Below the pieces are notes generated by a model that saw only the letters and a program-made list of their open reading frames with translations, had not been told where the DNA came from and searched no databases. A DNA stretch of 64,000 bases. It comes from Halolamina pelagica. GTDB lineage: Archaea > Halobacteriota > Halobacteria > Halobacteriales > Haloferacaceae. The position numbers and the translations under genes were made by a program. The stretch lies in assembly GCF_900115675.1 (NCBI RefSeq), contig NZ_FOXI01000002.1, positions 336,822-400,821 of the forward strand, read 5' to 3'. The first letter of the stretch is position 1. Every line of letters begins with the position of its first letter. Shown here piece after piece: positions 43,297 through 50,565 of the stretch.

Positions 43297-44193
43297 TCAG
43301 CGTTCGAGGTGCTCCAGGAGCGACGCCGTCACGCGGTCGGTCGCCTCGTGGGGGAGCCAGTGTGTCGCGTCGGGGAAGCGCTCCAGGCGGCCGTCCTCAC
43401 AGTAGTCGACGCTCCGGGGGGCCATCTCCGGGATCAGCGCCTGATCGTTCTCGCCCCAGAGGACGAGCGTCGGGGCGGCGACTGTCTCGCGCGGCGGGTC
43501 CTCGTTGTGTCGGAACAGCGCTCGGTACCAGTTCACCATCGCCGACACCGCCCCCGGTTCCGCCCACGCACGCCGGTACCGCTCGAAGTCGACCTCGTCG
43601 AACGTCCCCGGTTTCGAACCCTCCGCCATCGCGGTGACCATGAAGTCGTACTCGTTGCGCCGGACGTACCAGTCAGCGACCCCCGAGAGTTGGAAGAAGA
43701 ACATGTACCAGCTCTTTCGCAGCTGGGTGAGGTTCGAGCGCAGGGTGTTCTCGAACACCGTGGGGTGGGGGACGTTGACGATGCCGAGCCGATCGACCGC
43801 GTCCGGATGCCGCAGTGAGAGGTCCCACGCGACTGCGGCCCCCCAGTCGTGGCCGACGACGTGCGCGCGCTCCCGGCCCTCGCTCCCGATCAGTTCGACG
43901 ACGTCCCGCGAGAGGTCGCTGATCCGGTAGGCGCGGACGCCGTCGGGTTTCTCGCTCCGGTTGTAGCCGCGCTGGTCGGGCACGAGGACGCGATACCCGG
44001 CGTCGACGAACGGCTCGACGTACTCGCGCCACTCGTACCAGAACTCGGGGAACCCGTGGAGGAACACCACGAGCGGCGCGTCCGGCTCGCCGGCGGCGAC
44101 GACGTGCAGCGAGACCCCGTTCACCTCGCGGACGGACCGCTCGGCGGCCGGGCCCTCCGGCAACGGGGCGCTCGCCTCGATGTCGTGACTCAT
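43297..44193 (-). CDS. Alpha/beta hydrolase, epoxide-hydrolase-like
   Basis: 298 residues from ATG 44193. The oxyanion motif HGFPEFWYEWR is at 46-56, the nucleophile elbow VVGHDWGAAVAW places D116, DQRGYNRSEKP is the family motif, and ATHWLPHEATDRV supplies the likely catalytic His. An Asp nucleophile with DW is typical of epoxide hydrolases and haloalkane dehalogenases. The ATG overlaps the stop of the FAD monooxygenase as ATGA, so the two probably act in sequence: the oxygenase makes an epoxide that this enzyme opens. That pathway link is an inference. Confidence 0.85.
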   Translation of the reverse strand: MSHDIEASAPLPEGPAAERSVREVNGVSLHVVAAGEPDAPLVVFLHGFPEFWYEWREYVEPFVDAGYRVLVPDQRGYNRSEKPDGVRAYRISDLSRDVVELIGSEGRERAHVVGHDWGAAVAWDLSLRHPDAVDRLGIVNVPHPTVFENTLRSNLTQLRKSWYMFFFQLSGVADWYVRRNEYDFMVTAMAEGSKPGTFDEVDFERYRRAWAEPGAVSAMVNWYRALFRHNEDPPRETVAAPTLVLWGENDQALIPEMAPRSVDYCEDGRLERFPDATHWLPHEATDRVTASLLEHLER

Positions 44194-45584
44194 GTTCTGT
44201 CGGTCGTCACCGTCGGCCCCTCCACGCTGAACCCTTCGACGACCGGCTCGGGTCGAAGCGTGCGCCATACGGTTCTGGGGCGGAGCAACGCCGTCGGCGG
44301 CCGCTCCATCCCGACGACTCTGTAGTAGGCCTCCGCGAGCTGCTCGTCGGTGTGCGCTCGCCGCACCAGCCTGTTCAGGTACCGGTTGAACAGCCCGGCG
44401 CCGGTCGGGGTCGGCCCGGACGTGGCCTCGAACTCGCTGTCGGCGCCGACGGCCATCGACCACGCGATGTCGACGACGTCCGCGGCGGCCGCGAAGAACC
44501 GCTGGCTGATCGCGTCGGTGTTCCCCGACGCGAGGAGGTGGTGCAGCTGGATTGCCTCCAGTGCCGCGACGGACATGCCCTGCCCGTAAATGGGGTTGAA
44601 GCTCGCGATGGCGTCGCCGGTCACGACGAGTCCCTCCGGGAAATCGTCGAGGTCCTCGTAGCGGCGACGCCGGTTCGACGGGAACGGGTACCGGTCGACG
44701 CCGTCCGAGACGACCTCGCGCTCGGCGACGAGCTCGCGAACCCCGTCGATCGGGAGTCGGTCGGCGTACGTCTCGAACGCCGCCACCGTCGACGGCGGGT
44801 CGCTGTCGTGCATCCCGCCGAGCGTCACGAGCCACTCGCCGTCCTCGATGGGGAACGCTGCCCCGCCGGTGGTCCGCGGCGCGGACTGCGGGGCAAACAG
44901 CATCCGACGGGCCTCCCTGGGTCGGTCGATCCGGATGGTGCTGTACGTGAAGTCGATGTCGACCTCGACGGTGGGCGGTATCTCGTAGCCGTGCTCCGTC
45001 AGCCACCGGGGCGTCCGACTGGTCCGCCCCGTCGCGTCGACCACCAGGTCGGCCGGGATCGTCCCCGTGTCGTCGTCCGCCCGGACACGGACGCCCTCGA
45101 CGCGGCCGTCGTCGACGACGTAGTCCGTGAACCGACACCCTCCACGTAGTTCGACAGCATCGAGAGCCCCCAACCGGTCGCGGGCGACCCCCTCCAGTAG
45201 CGGTCGACTCGCACAGTACATCTCCATCCGCGTCGCCGGTGGCGCCAGGAACCCGCCCGCCTCGTACTGTTCCAGGTCTTCGCCGACGTTGATGATCAGC
45301 GCACCGGCGTCGATCAGGTCCTCCCCGTAGCCGGGAAAGAGGTCACAGAGCGTGGCCCGGCCCGCTTCGAGCAGGACGTGCACGTGGTGACCCTGTGGGA
45401 CGCCACGCCGTGGTGTGGGCGTCGACGGGATCGGATCGCGTTCGACCACGACCACCTCGTCGTAGGCGTCCGATAGAACACGTGCTGCCAGCAGTCCGGC
45501 CATACTGCCACCCATCACGACCGCGGACCCCCCCTGTCGAGACACCCGATCGGGGTCGTAGCGTGTTGTTGTGGCGAGCGTCAT
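44190..45584 (-). CDS. FAD-dependent monooxygenase
   Basis: 464 residues. The FAD-binding Rossmann motif GGSMAGLLAARVLSDAYDEVVVVERD in outline is at 24-49. VPQGHHVHVLLEAG is typical of a group of FAD-dependent monooxygenases, GRTSRTPRWL carries the DG-type motif (VVDATGRTS), and VTGDAIASFNPIYGQGMSVAALEA the second FAD motif. No membrane segment is obvious. Neighbour context (epoxide-hydrolase-like gene coupled by ATGA) suggests oxidation of a hydrophobic substrate. The upstream AT-rich palindrome (45632-45662) may control both genes. Confidence 0.85.
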   Translation of the reverse strand: MTLATTTRYDPDRVSRQGGSAVVMGGSMAGLLAARVLSDAYDEVVVVERDPIPSTPTPRRGVPQGHHVHVLLEAGRATLCDLFPGYGEDLIDAGALIINVGEDLEQYEAGGFLAPPATRMEMYCASRPLLEGVARDRLGALDAVELRGGCRFTDYVVDDGRVEGVRVRADDDTGTIPADLVVDATGRTSRTPRWLTEHGYEIPPTVEVDIDFTYSTIRIDRPREARRMLFAPQSAPRTTGGAAFPIEDGEWLVTLGGMHDSDPPSTVAAFETYADRLPIDGVRELVAEREVVSDGVDRYPFPSNRRRRYEDLDDFPEGLVVTGDAIASFNPIYGQGMSVAALEAIQLHHLLASGNTDAISQRFFAAAADVVDIAWSMAVGADSEFEATSGPTPTGAGLFNRYLNRLVRRAHTDEQLAEAYYRVVGMERPPTALLRPRTVWRTLRPEPVVEGFSVEGPTVTTDRT

Positions 45585-45631
45585 CGTTCTCCGTCGATCG
45601 GTCCGTGTTTTCCGGATCGGCCTCGAACACC

Positions 45632-45662
45632 GAATGAATAGTTACCAATCAACTATAAATTC
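45632..45662 (-). promoter_or_regulatory. AT-rich palindrome in the FAD monooxygenase promoter
   Basis: Arms GAATGAATAGTT and AACTATAAATTC pair at 10 of 12 positions around ACCAATC; the inner six (ATAGTT/AACTAT) are perfect. The minus-strand right arm contains the TATA-like TTTATAG, so a bound repressor would cover it. No regulator gene is adjacent. Confidence 0.5.
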
Positions 45663-45795
45663 TGTCTATTTTTTCGGCGGGACTGGCGCTGAGGGACCCG
45701 GTACCCACCCGGCGGCTTCGATCACCGGGCTCCTCAGTTCGATCCCCGATGTTGCGTTCGCAAGAACTACTTACCACGCCGCCGGAAGCCAGCGT

Positions 45796-46002
45796 ATGGC
45801 ACACGACAGTTCCTCAGATATCGGCCTCGGTGTCGGTCTCACCCTCACCGTGGTCGCGCTAGCCGCCGCGGCGTGGCTGGCGATGACCTCCCCGAGCGCG
45901 ACGTTCGAGAGCGGGACCCACGTCGCGGCGGTTCCCTTCGCCGTCGCGATGACCGTCGGCGTCGGCGCCGTCGCCGCGATCCACCTGCTCTGGGGGGAGT
46001 AA
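45796..46002 (+). CDS. Small two-helix membrane protein
   Basis: 68 residues, MAHDSSSDIGLGVGLTLTVV and onward. Two helices: IGLGVGLTLTVVALAAAAWLA and VPFAVAMTVGVGAVAAIHLL. TATA-like ACTACTTACC lies about 24 bp upstream of this ATG. Similar short proteins occur in haloarchaea without known function. The next gene starts 42 bp downstream. Confidence 0.65.
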   Translation: MAHDSSSDIGLGVGLTLTVVALAAAAWLAMTSPSATFESGTHVAAVPFAVAMTVGVGAVAAIHLLWGE

Positions 46003-46044
46003 CCGGGAAACCGTTAAGACCGCGAACGCCCTACCCCAAAGCGA

Positions 46045-46272
46045 ATGACCGACTACACCGAGGAGGAGGCACGCATCGTCGCGTACCTGCGCCACAGCGT
46101 CTCCTCTGGGGACCGGTACTTCCGGGCCAAGAACATCGCCGAGTCCATCGGACTCTCGGCCAAACAGGTCGGCAGCCGGCTGCCGACGCTGGCGGAGAAG
46201 TCCGACGACGTGGAGATCGAGAAGTGGGGGCGCTCGAAGTCCACGACGTGGCGAGTCGAACCCCAGGGGTAG
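46045..46272 (+). CDS. Small winged-helix protein (DUF7123-like)
   Basis: 75 residues: MTDYTEEEARIVAYLRHSVS, then FRAKNIAESIGLSAKQVGSRLPTLAE and SKSTTWRVEPQG, a compact winged helix with the recognition helix around 38-52. I associate this form with a haloarchaeal family of small DNA-binding-like proteins, called DUF7123 from memory. The role is unknown. Confidence 0.75.
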   Translation: MTDYTEEEARIVAYLRHSVSSGDRYFRAKNIAESIGLSAKQVGSRLPTLAEKSDDVEIEKWGRSKSTTWRVEPQG

Positions 46273-46333
46273 CCACCCCGACCTCGCTGTCGCAGTCCCT
46301 ACCCGTTATCACCCCCCGCCCCGTAATCCGGGT

Positions 46334-46768
46334 ATGACCGTCCGTGTCGAACGGACCTTCACGTTCGATGCCCCGGCCGAGCAGGTGTGGGAGTTCATCG
46401 CGGACCCCGCCAAGCGGGCCGAGGCGATCAGCGTCGTCGAATCGTACGAAGTCAACGACGAGGACGGCCGGGAGGCGGTCTGGCAGGTCAGCCTGCCGAT
46501 CCCGGGCATCGGCGCCACCGTCGCCGTCGAGACCGAGGACGTCGAGCGCGACCCGCCCTCGTACGTCGAGTTCGTCGGGAAGTCGAAGGCGCTTCGGGTG
46601 ACCGGCAGACACACCATCGAGTCGGACGGCGAGACGACGACGCTGCACAACGAGTTCGTCGTCGACGGCCGGCTCCCCGGCGTCGAGCGCTTCTTCAAGA
46701 AGAACTTCGAGAAGGAACTGGACAACCTCGAAGCCGCGCTCCGCGAGGAGTTGGGGCTGAAAGCATGA
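46334..46768 (+). CDS. SRPBCC-fold protein (CoxG-like)
   Basis: 144 residues beginning MTVRVERTFTFDAPAEQVWE, with the START/SRPBCC layout: AP-x-EQVWEFIADPAKRAEAIS, a central beta sheet (VWQVSLPIPGIGATVAVETED) and a long C-terminal helix (RFFKKNFEKELDNLEAAL). Such proteins bind a hydrophobic ligand or help carbon-monoxide dehydrogenase-type complexes. The next gene starts at ATGA within its stop, so it is translated with the nitrilase-type gene and may serve the same reaction. Confidence 0.82.
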   Translation: MTVRVERTFTFDAPAEQVWEFIADPAKRAEAISVVESYEVNDEDGREAVWQVSLPIPGIGATVAVETEDVERDPPSYVEFVGKSKALRVTGRHTIESDGETTTLHNEFVVDGRLPGVERFFKKNFEKELDNLEAALREELGLKA

Positions 46769-47604
46769 CTGCGGGCATCGGCGCCGCCGCCGACGCGATC
46801 ACGGTCGCGTTAGCCCAGCACCGCGTCGAGGCGGGCCGCGTCGAGCGAAACGTCGACCGCGCGGTCGAAGCCATCGAACGCGCCGCCGCCGGCGCCGACC
46901 TCGTCTGCCTGCCCGAGATGTTCAACGTCGGCTACTTCGCGTTCGACGCCTACGCGCGGAACGCCGAGCCGATCGACGGCCCGACGCTCAACCGCATCGG
47001 CGACGCGGCCGCCGAACACGGGGTCGCGGTCCAGGCCGGCAGCGTCGTCGAGGATCTCGCCGCCAGCGCCGACGCAGGGTTCGACACGCCCGAACCCGAC
47101 GGGCTGGCGAACGCCTCCGTCTTTCTCGACCGCGCGGGCGAGGTGCGGGCCGTCTACCGCAAACAGCACCTGTTCGGCTACGACTCCGCGGAGACCCAGC
47201 TGCTCACGCCCGGCGAGTCGCTGCCGACCGTCGAGTTCGAGGGGTTCACGGTCGGCATGACCACCTGCTACGACCTGCGCTTCCCCGAACTCTACCGGGA
47301 GCTCGCCGACGAGGGCGTCTCGCTGGTGCTGGTCCCGAGCGCGTGGCCGTACCCCCGCGTCGAGCACTGGCGCACGCTCCCGCGCTCGCGGGCCATCGAG
47401 AACCTCGCGTACGTCGCCGCCGTCAACGGCGCCGGCGAGATGGGCGACGACGAACTCGTCGGTCGCTCGACCGTCTACGACCCGTGGGGGACGCCGGTGG
47501 CCACCTGCGACGACGACCCCGAGCTGGTGACGGCGTCGCTCTCCCCGTCCCGGGTCGAATCGGTTCGCGAGGAGTTCCCGGCGCTGCGAGACCGCCGACT
47601 GTAG
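46765..47604 (+). CDS. Carbon-nitrogen hydrolase (nitrilase superfamily)
   Basis: 279 residues from ATG 46765. The catalytic triad is visible: E51 in VCLPEMFNVGYF, K133 in AVYRKQHLFG, and C168 in GMTTCYDLRFPELYRELAD. It cleaves an amide or nitrile; the close relatives are omega-amidase/Nit-like, but the substrate is not clear. The start overlaps the SRPBCC stop. The frame is open further upstream only in the shadow of that gene. Confidence 0.9.
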   Translation: MTAGIGAAADAITVALAQHRVEAGRVERNVDRAVEAIERAAAGADLVCLPEMFNVGYFAFDAYARNAEPIDGPTLNRIGDAAAEHGVAVQAGSVVEDLAASADAGFDTPEPDGLANASVFLDRAGEVRAVYRKQHLFGYDSAETQLLTPGESLPTVEFEGFTVGMTTCYDLRFPELYRELADEGVSLVLVPSAWPYPRVEHWRTLPRSRAIENLAYVAAVNGAGEMGDDELVGRSTVYDPWGTPVATCDDDPELVTASLSPSRVESVREEFPALRDRRL

Positions 47605-47842
47605 TCGCGGCGGCGACACTGGTCGTTCACGGGCCGGGACCCGTGGATTTATGTCTATGACTCGGGTACGCTCTACCGTCGACGCGAACGGCGCTTTTCT
47701 CGCCGTACCGTCGACAGCCAACCGCGCTCGACAACGTGGCGAGGGGTCCGCCACCATCGGCGCACCGTCGGACCGACCACGGGGGCCAACCGGTCCGACT
47801 CATCCGCCTCCGCCCGCCTTCCACCGCACTCCCCCTCTCGAC

Positions 47843-48943
47843 TCACTGACGCTCGACAGCGACGCGTCCGCCGGTCGCGGCCGCCTCGTAGGCGGCACCC
47901 ATGACGGCCACGTCGGTCAGCCCGTCCCGGCCGTCGGGCTCCGGCGGCGTGCCCGTCAGCACGCAGTGGGCGAAGTAGTCGAACTCCTCGCGGGTCTCGT
48001 CGGCGCCGACGCCGGAGAACTCCACGTCGCCGGCGTCGGTGCTGAGCCGGACGGTGCGCTCGCCGTCCGGGACGAACGCGTTCTCGACCCTGATCCGGCC
48101 GTCGCTCCCGACGAGTTCCAGCCACGTCCCCGCCTCGCCGCTGAAGCTCGCGGTGAACTCGCCGACGACGCCCTCGGGGAACTCGGCGAGCACGTGGACG
48201 TGTTCGTCGGCGAACCGCGGACTCCCCGGGTCGTCGGGCCGATCGCCGAAGGGCTCGCTCGCGCGAGCCATCGCCTCGACGGCGCCGGGGTCGGCGCCGA
48301 GCAGGTACCGGGTCGTGTTCAGCGGGTAGACGCCCACGTCCATCAGCGCGCCGCCGCCGGCGAGTTCGGCGTCGAGGCGCCACTGCTCGGGGCCTTTCGA
48401 GCCGGCGAGGACGGGGAACGTGAACTCGCCCATCGCCTTCGTCGGCTCACCGATACCGCCCGCGGCCACGAACGAGCCCAGCGCCCGGATCACGGGGTCG
48501 GCCTGCATCCGGTAGGCGGTCATCAGCGTGACGCCCGCCTCGTCGCAGGCGTCGACGGCCGCGGCGGCCCGCTCGGTGGTCGCTTCCAGCGGCTTCTCGC
48601 AGATGACGTGCTTGCCATGGCCCGCCGCGGCCCGGATCTGGTCGAGGTGGATTCGGTTCGGCGTCGCGACGTAGACCGCGTCGTAGGCGCCGACGGCCTC
48701 ACCCTCGACGTAGGCCTCGTAGTCGAGCGCCACGGCACCGTGTTCGTCGGCGACGCGGGCCGCCTTCTCCGGGTCGCCGGAGACGACGGCGCCGAGGTCG
48801 GTGTAGTCGCCCGCCCCGATCGCCGGGATCGAGACGTTCCGCGCGTAGTTCCCGAGGCCGACGACCGCAACCGAGACGGTGCCGTCGGGGTCGGTGTCCC
48901 AGTCGCGTGTCGACGCGGCGTCGACGAGTGCCTGCAGGTCCAT
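47843..48943 (-). CDS. Gfo/Idh/MocA-family dehydrogenase (xylose-dehydrogenase-like)
   Basis: 366 residues. The NAD(P) Rossmann motif is VAVVGLGNYARNVSIPAI (about 25-42), EKP at 116-118 (VICEKPLEA) carries the catalytic lysine, and DVGVYPLNTTRYLLGADP (about 208-225) is the substrate-site motif. The overall pattern recalls haloarchaeal D-xylose 1-dehydrogenase of this family, but no other pentose gene is nearby, so a different sugar is possible. The gap on its 5' side (48944-49301) holds no clear gene. Confidence 0.85.
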   Translation of the reverse strand: MDLQALVDAASTRDWDTDPDGTVSVAVVGLGNYARNVSIPAIGAGDYTDLGAVVSGDPEKAARVADEHGAVALDYEAYVEGEAVGAYDAVYVATPNRIHLDQIRAAAGHGKHVICEKPLEATTERAAAAVDACDEAGVTLMTAYRMQADPVIRALGSFVAAGGIGEPTKAMGEFTFPVLAGSKGPEQWRLDAELAGGGALMDVGVYPLNTTRYLLGADPGAVEAMARASEPFGDRPDDPGSPRFADEHVHVLAEFPEGVVGEFTASFSGEAGTWLELVGSDGRIRVENAFVPDGERTVRLSTDAGDVEFSGVGADETREEFDYFAHCVLTGTPPEPDGRDGLTDVAVMGAAYEAAATGGRVAVERQ

Positions 48944-49301
48944 AGTTCCAGGTCGGAAGCCGGCGGGAAAACGGTTGGCGAAGGGGAAGGCGGGAACGGG
49001 TTGCCGGGGCAGGGAGCTTTCACCTCGGCGACGAACCCCCCGCGTATGGAGCCAGTGAACGATACGGGATCCCGACGTGACCGTCTCCCCCGACTCCGTC
49101 GAGGTCGGCGTCTTCGCCGGGTCGCCCCCGGGCGGCGAAACCGAACGCGACGTATCGGGCTACGACGAGCGAGGGAGTGACGTACCGTACTGGGACGACG
49201 ACTGCTGACCGCGGGTTGCTTAACTCCGCTTCAGTAACGACGGTTACAGAAACATAATTCAGATTACTCTTTTGGTGGTGGCACCCCCTACTGGGACGTG
49301 T
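48944..49301. other. Intergenic region with only a weak small open frame
   Basis: The 358 bp between the dehydrogenase and the small membrane gene show no conserved gene. There is one coding-like frame at 49077-49208 (described separately), and AT-richer sequence near 49240-49275 that may hold the promoter of the gene at 49302. Confidence 0.5.
49077..49208 (+). CDS. Possible 43-residue acidic peptide
   Basis: From GTG 49077 the frame reads MTVSPDSVEVGVFAGSPPGG and ends YWDDDC. Third positions are mostly G or C and composition is acidic, which suits a haloarchaeal coding frame. There is no clear promoter and no family known to me; chance or a gene remnant is quite possible. Confidence 0.25.
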   Translation: MTVSPDSVEVGVFAGSPPGGETERDVSGYDERGSDVPYWDDDC

Positions 49302-49577
49302 ATGACCGACCCTGATCCAGTCGTTCCGAGACTCGTCACGTCCGGCACCCGGGAGCCGGTTCGAGGTGATCCGCCCCGCACCCTCGGCGGCACGCTGGCG
49401 ACAGTGGCGCTCCTGGCGGGCGTGCTGTTCGCCGCCGCGGCGCCGCCGGCGCTGCTCGGCGGCCTCCTGCTCGGCGTCGCCGTCGGCGGCGGCGCTGCCG
49501 TCGTCGCGGACCGGCGCAAGTCCGATCACACGATGCGGCTCTGCCTCCCGCGGGCGGGCGTCTGTGTCCGGCTCTGA
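49302..49577 (+). CDS. Small membrane protein, hypothetical
   Basis: 91 residues from ATG 49302 (MTDPDPVVPRLVTSGTREPV). One or two hydrophobic stretches (TLATVALLAGVLFAAAAPPA and LLGGLLLGVAVGGGAAVV) suggest a membrane hairpin, followed by a basic, Cys-containing end (LCLPRAGVCVRL). No family is recognised. The GTREP region resembles the peptide encoded by the palindromic element, weakly. Confidence 0.55.
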   Translation: MTDPDPVVPRLVTSGTREPVRGDPPRTLGGTLATVALLAGVLFAAAAPPALLGGLLLGVAVGGGAAVVADRRKSDHTMRLCLPRAGVCVRL

Positions 49578-49617
49578 AAACCAGTCGCACAGCATACACA
49601 AACGAAGTTCACCGAAC

Positions 49618-49624
49618 ACTTTTT
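49618..49624 (+). promoter_or_regulatory. TATA-like promoter of the second zinc-ribbon regulator
   Basis: ACTTTTT, centred about 28 bp before ATG 49649, supporting that start over the in-frame upstream one. Confidence 0.45.
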
Positions 49625-49648
49625 CGGGTGTGCTCCCTGATTTCGTCC

Positions 49649-50536
49649 ATGAGCGAGAGGCTCCAGTCGATTCAGGAGTGTGGGGACTGCGTCGAACCCG
49701 CCGACGCCTTCGGGCTGGTCGCCAACGAGACGCGGCTCTCGATCCTGGAGGCGCTCTGGAACGCCGAGCAGTCGCCGGTGCGTTTCAGCGACCTCCGGCA
49801 GGCCGTGGAGATGCGTGACAGCGCACAGTTCAACTACCACCTCGACAAACTAACCGACCAGTTCGTCCGGAAAGTCGACGACGGCTACGAACTCCGCCAC
49901 GCCGGCGAGAAGGTGGTCCGGGCGGTGCTCGCCGGATCCTTCACCGAACACCCGACGCTGGACCCCATCGACGTGGGCGATCCGTGTGTGGAGTGTGGCG
50001 CCGAACTCCGCGCCATCTACGACGACGAACAGCTCTCGATCCAGTGCCCGGAGTGTGGCTACGGTCACGGCGAGTACGCGTTCCCCCCGGGCGGCCTAAC
50101 CGACCGCACCGACGACGAGATCCTCTCGGCGTTCGACCAGCGCGTCCGTCACCTGCACTGCCTCGCGAAGGACGGGGTCTGCCCCGAGTGCAGCGGCCGA
50201 ATGGAGACCACCATCGAGCGCGCCGACGAGTGCTGTCTCGGCAGCACGCTCACGGCCACGCACCGCTGCTCGCAGTGTAACCACCAACTCTGTTCGGCGG
50301 TCGGTCTCGCGCTGCTGGACGACAGCGCGGTGGTGGGCTTCCACCGCGAACACGGCGTCTCCCTCTCCGACCAGCCCTACTGGACGCTCTCGTGGTGTGT
50401 GACCGACGAGGTGATCGAACTCGCGGGCGAGGAGCCCCAGCGCTTCGAGGTCGCGATCGAACAGGGCGGCGAAACGCTGACCGTGACGCTCGGCGACGAC
50501 CTCACGGTGCTGGAGACGGAGCGCTCCTCGGGCTGA
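49649..50536 (+). CDS. Winged-helix regulator with two zinc ribbons, paralogue of 14555-15535
   Basis: 295 residues from ATG 49649 (MSERLQSIQECGDC). The winged helix spans about 15-85 (FGLVANETRLSILEAL, FSDLRQAVEMRDSAQFNYHLDKL). Two zinc ribbons follow: CVECGAEL with CPECGYG, and CPECSGR with HRCSQCNHQLC, the latter with an extra CC. The protein shares its plan with the product of 14555-15535, though sequence similarity is modest. It is a presumed regulator of unknown targets. Start chosen by the TATA-like box at 49618. Confidence 0.82.
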   Translation: MSERLQSIQECGDCVEPADAFGLVANETRLSILEALWNAEQSPVRFSDLRQAVEMRDSAQFNYHLDKLTDQFVRKVDDGYELRHAGEKVVRAVLAGSFTEHPTLDPIDVGDPCVECGAELRAIYDDEQLSIQCPECGYGHGEYAFPPGGLTDRTDDEILSAFDQRVRHLHCLAKDGVCPECSGRMETTIERADECCLGSTLTATHRCSQCNHQLCSAVGLALLDDSAVVGFHREHGVSLSDQPYWTLSWCVTDEVIELAGEEPQRFEVAIEQGGETLTVTLGDDLTVLETERSSG

Positions 50537-50565
50537 CGAGGACGAACGTACCGGAAAGGCGCCGC

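Noticed and set aside
45667..45675. T-rich run in the 45.6 kb gap as a terminator
   Set aside because: The run lies before small genes on the plus strand and after none; the AT content belongs to the promoter palindrome region.
47605..47842. Open frames in the gap between the nitrilase-type gene and the dehydrogenase
   Set aside because: Arg/Pro-rich translations without domains; a TATA-like GGATTTATG near 47645 lacks a convincing gene after it.
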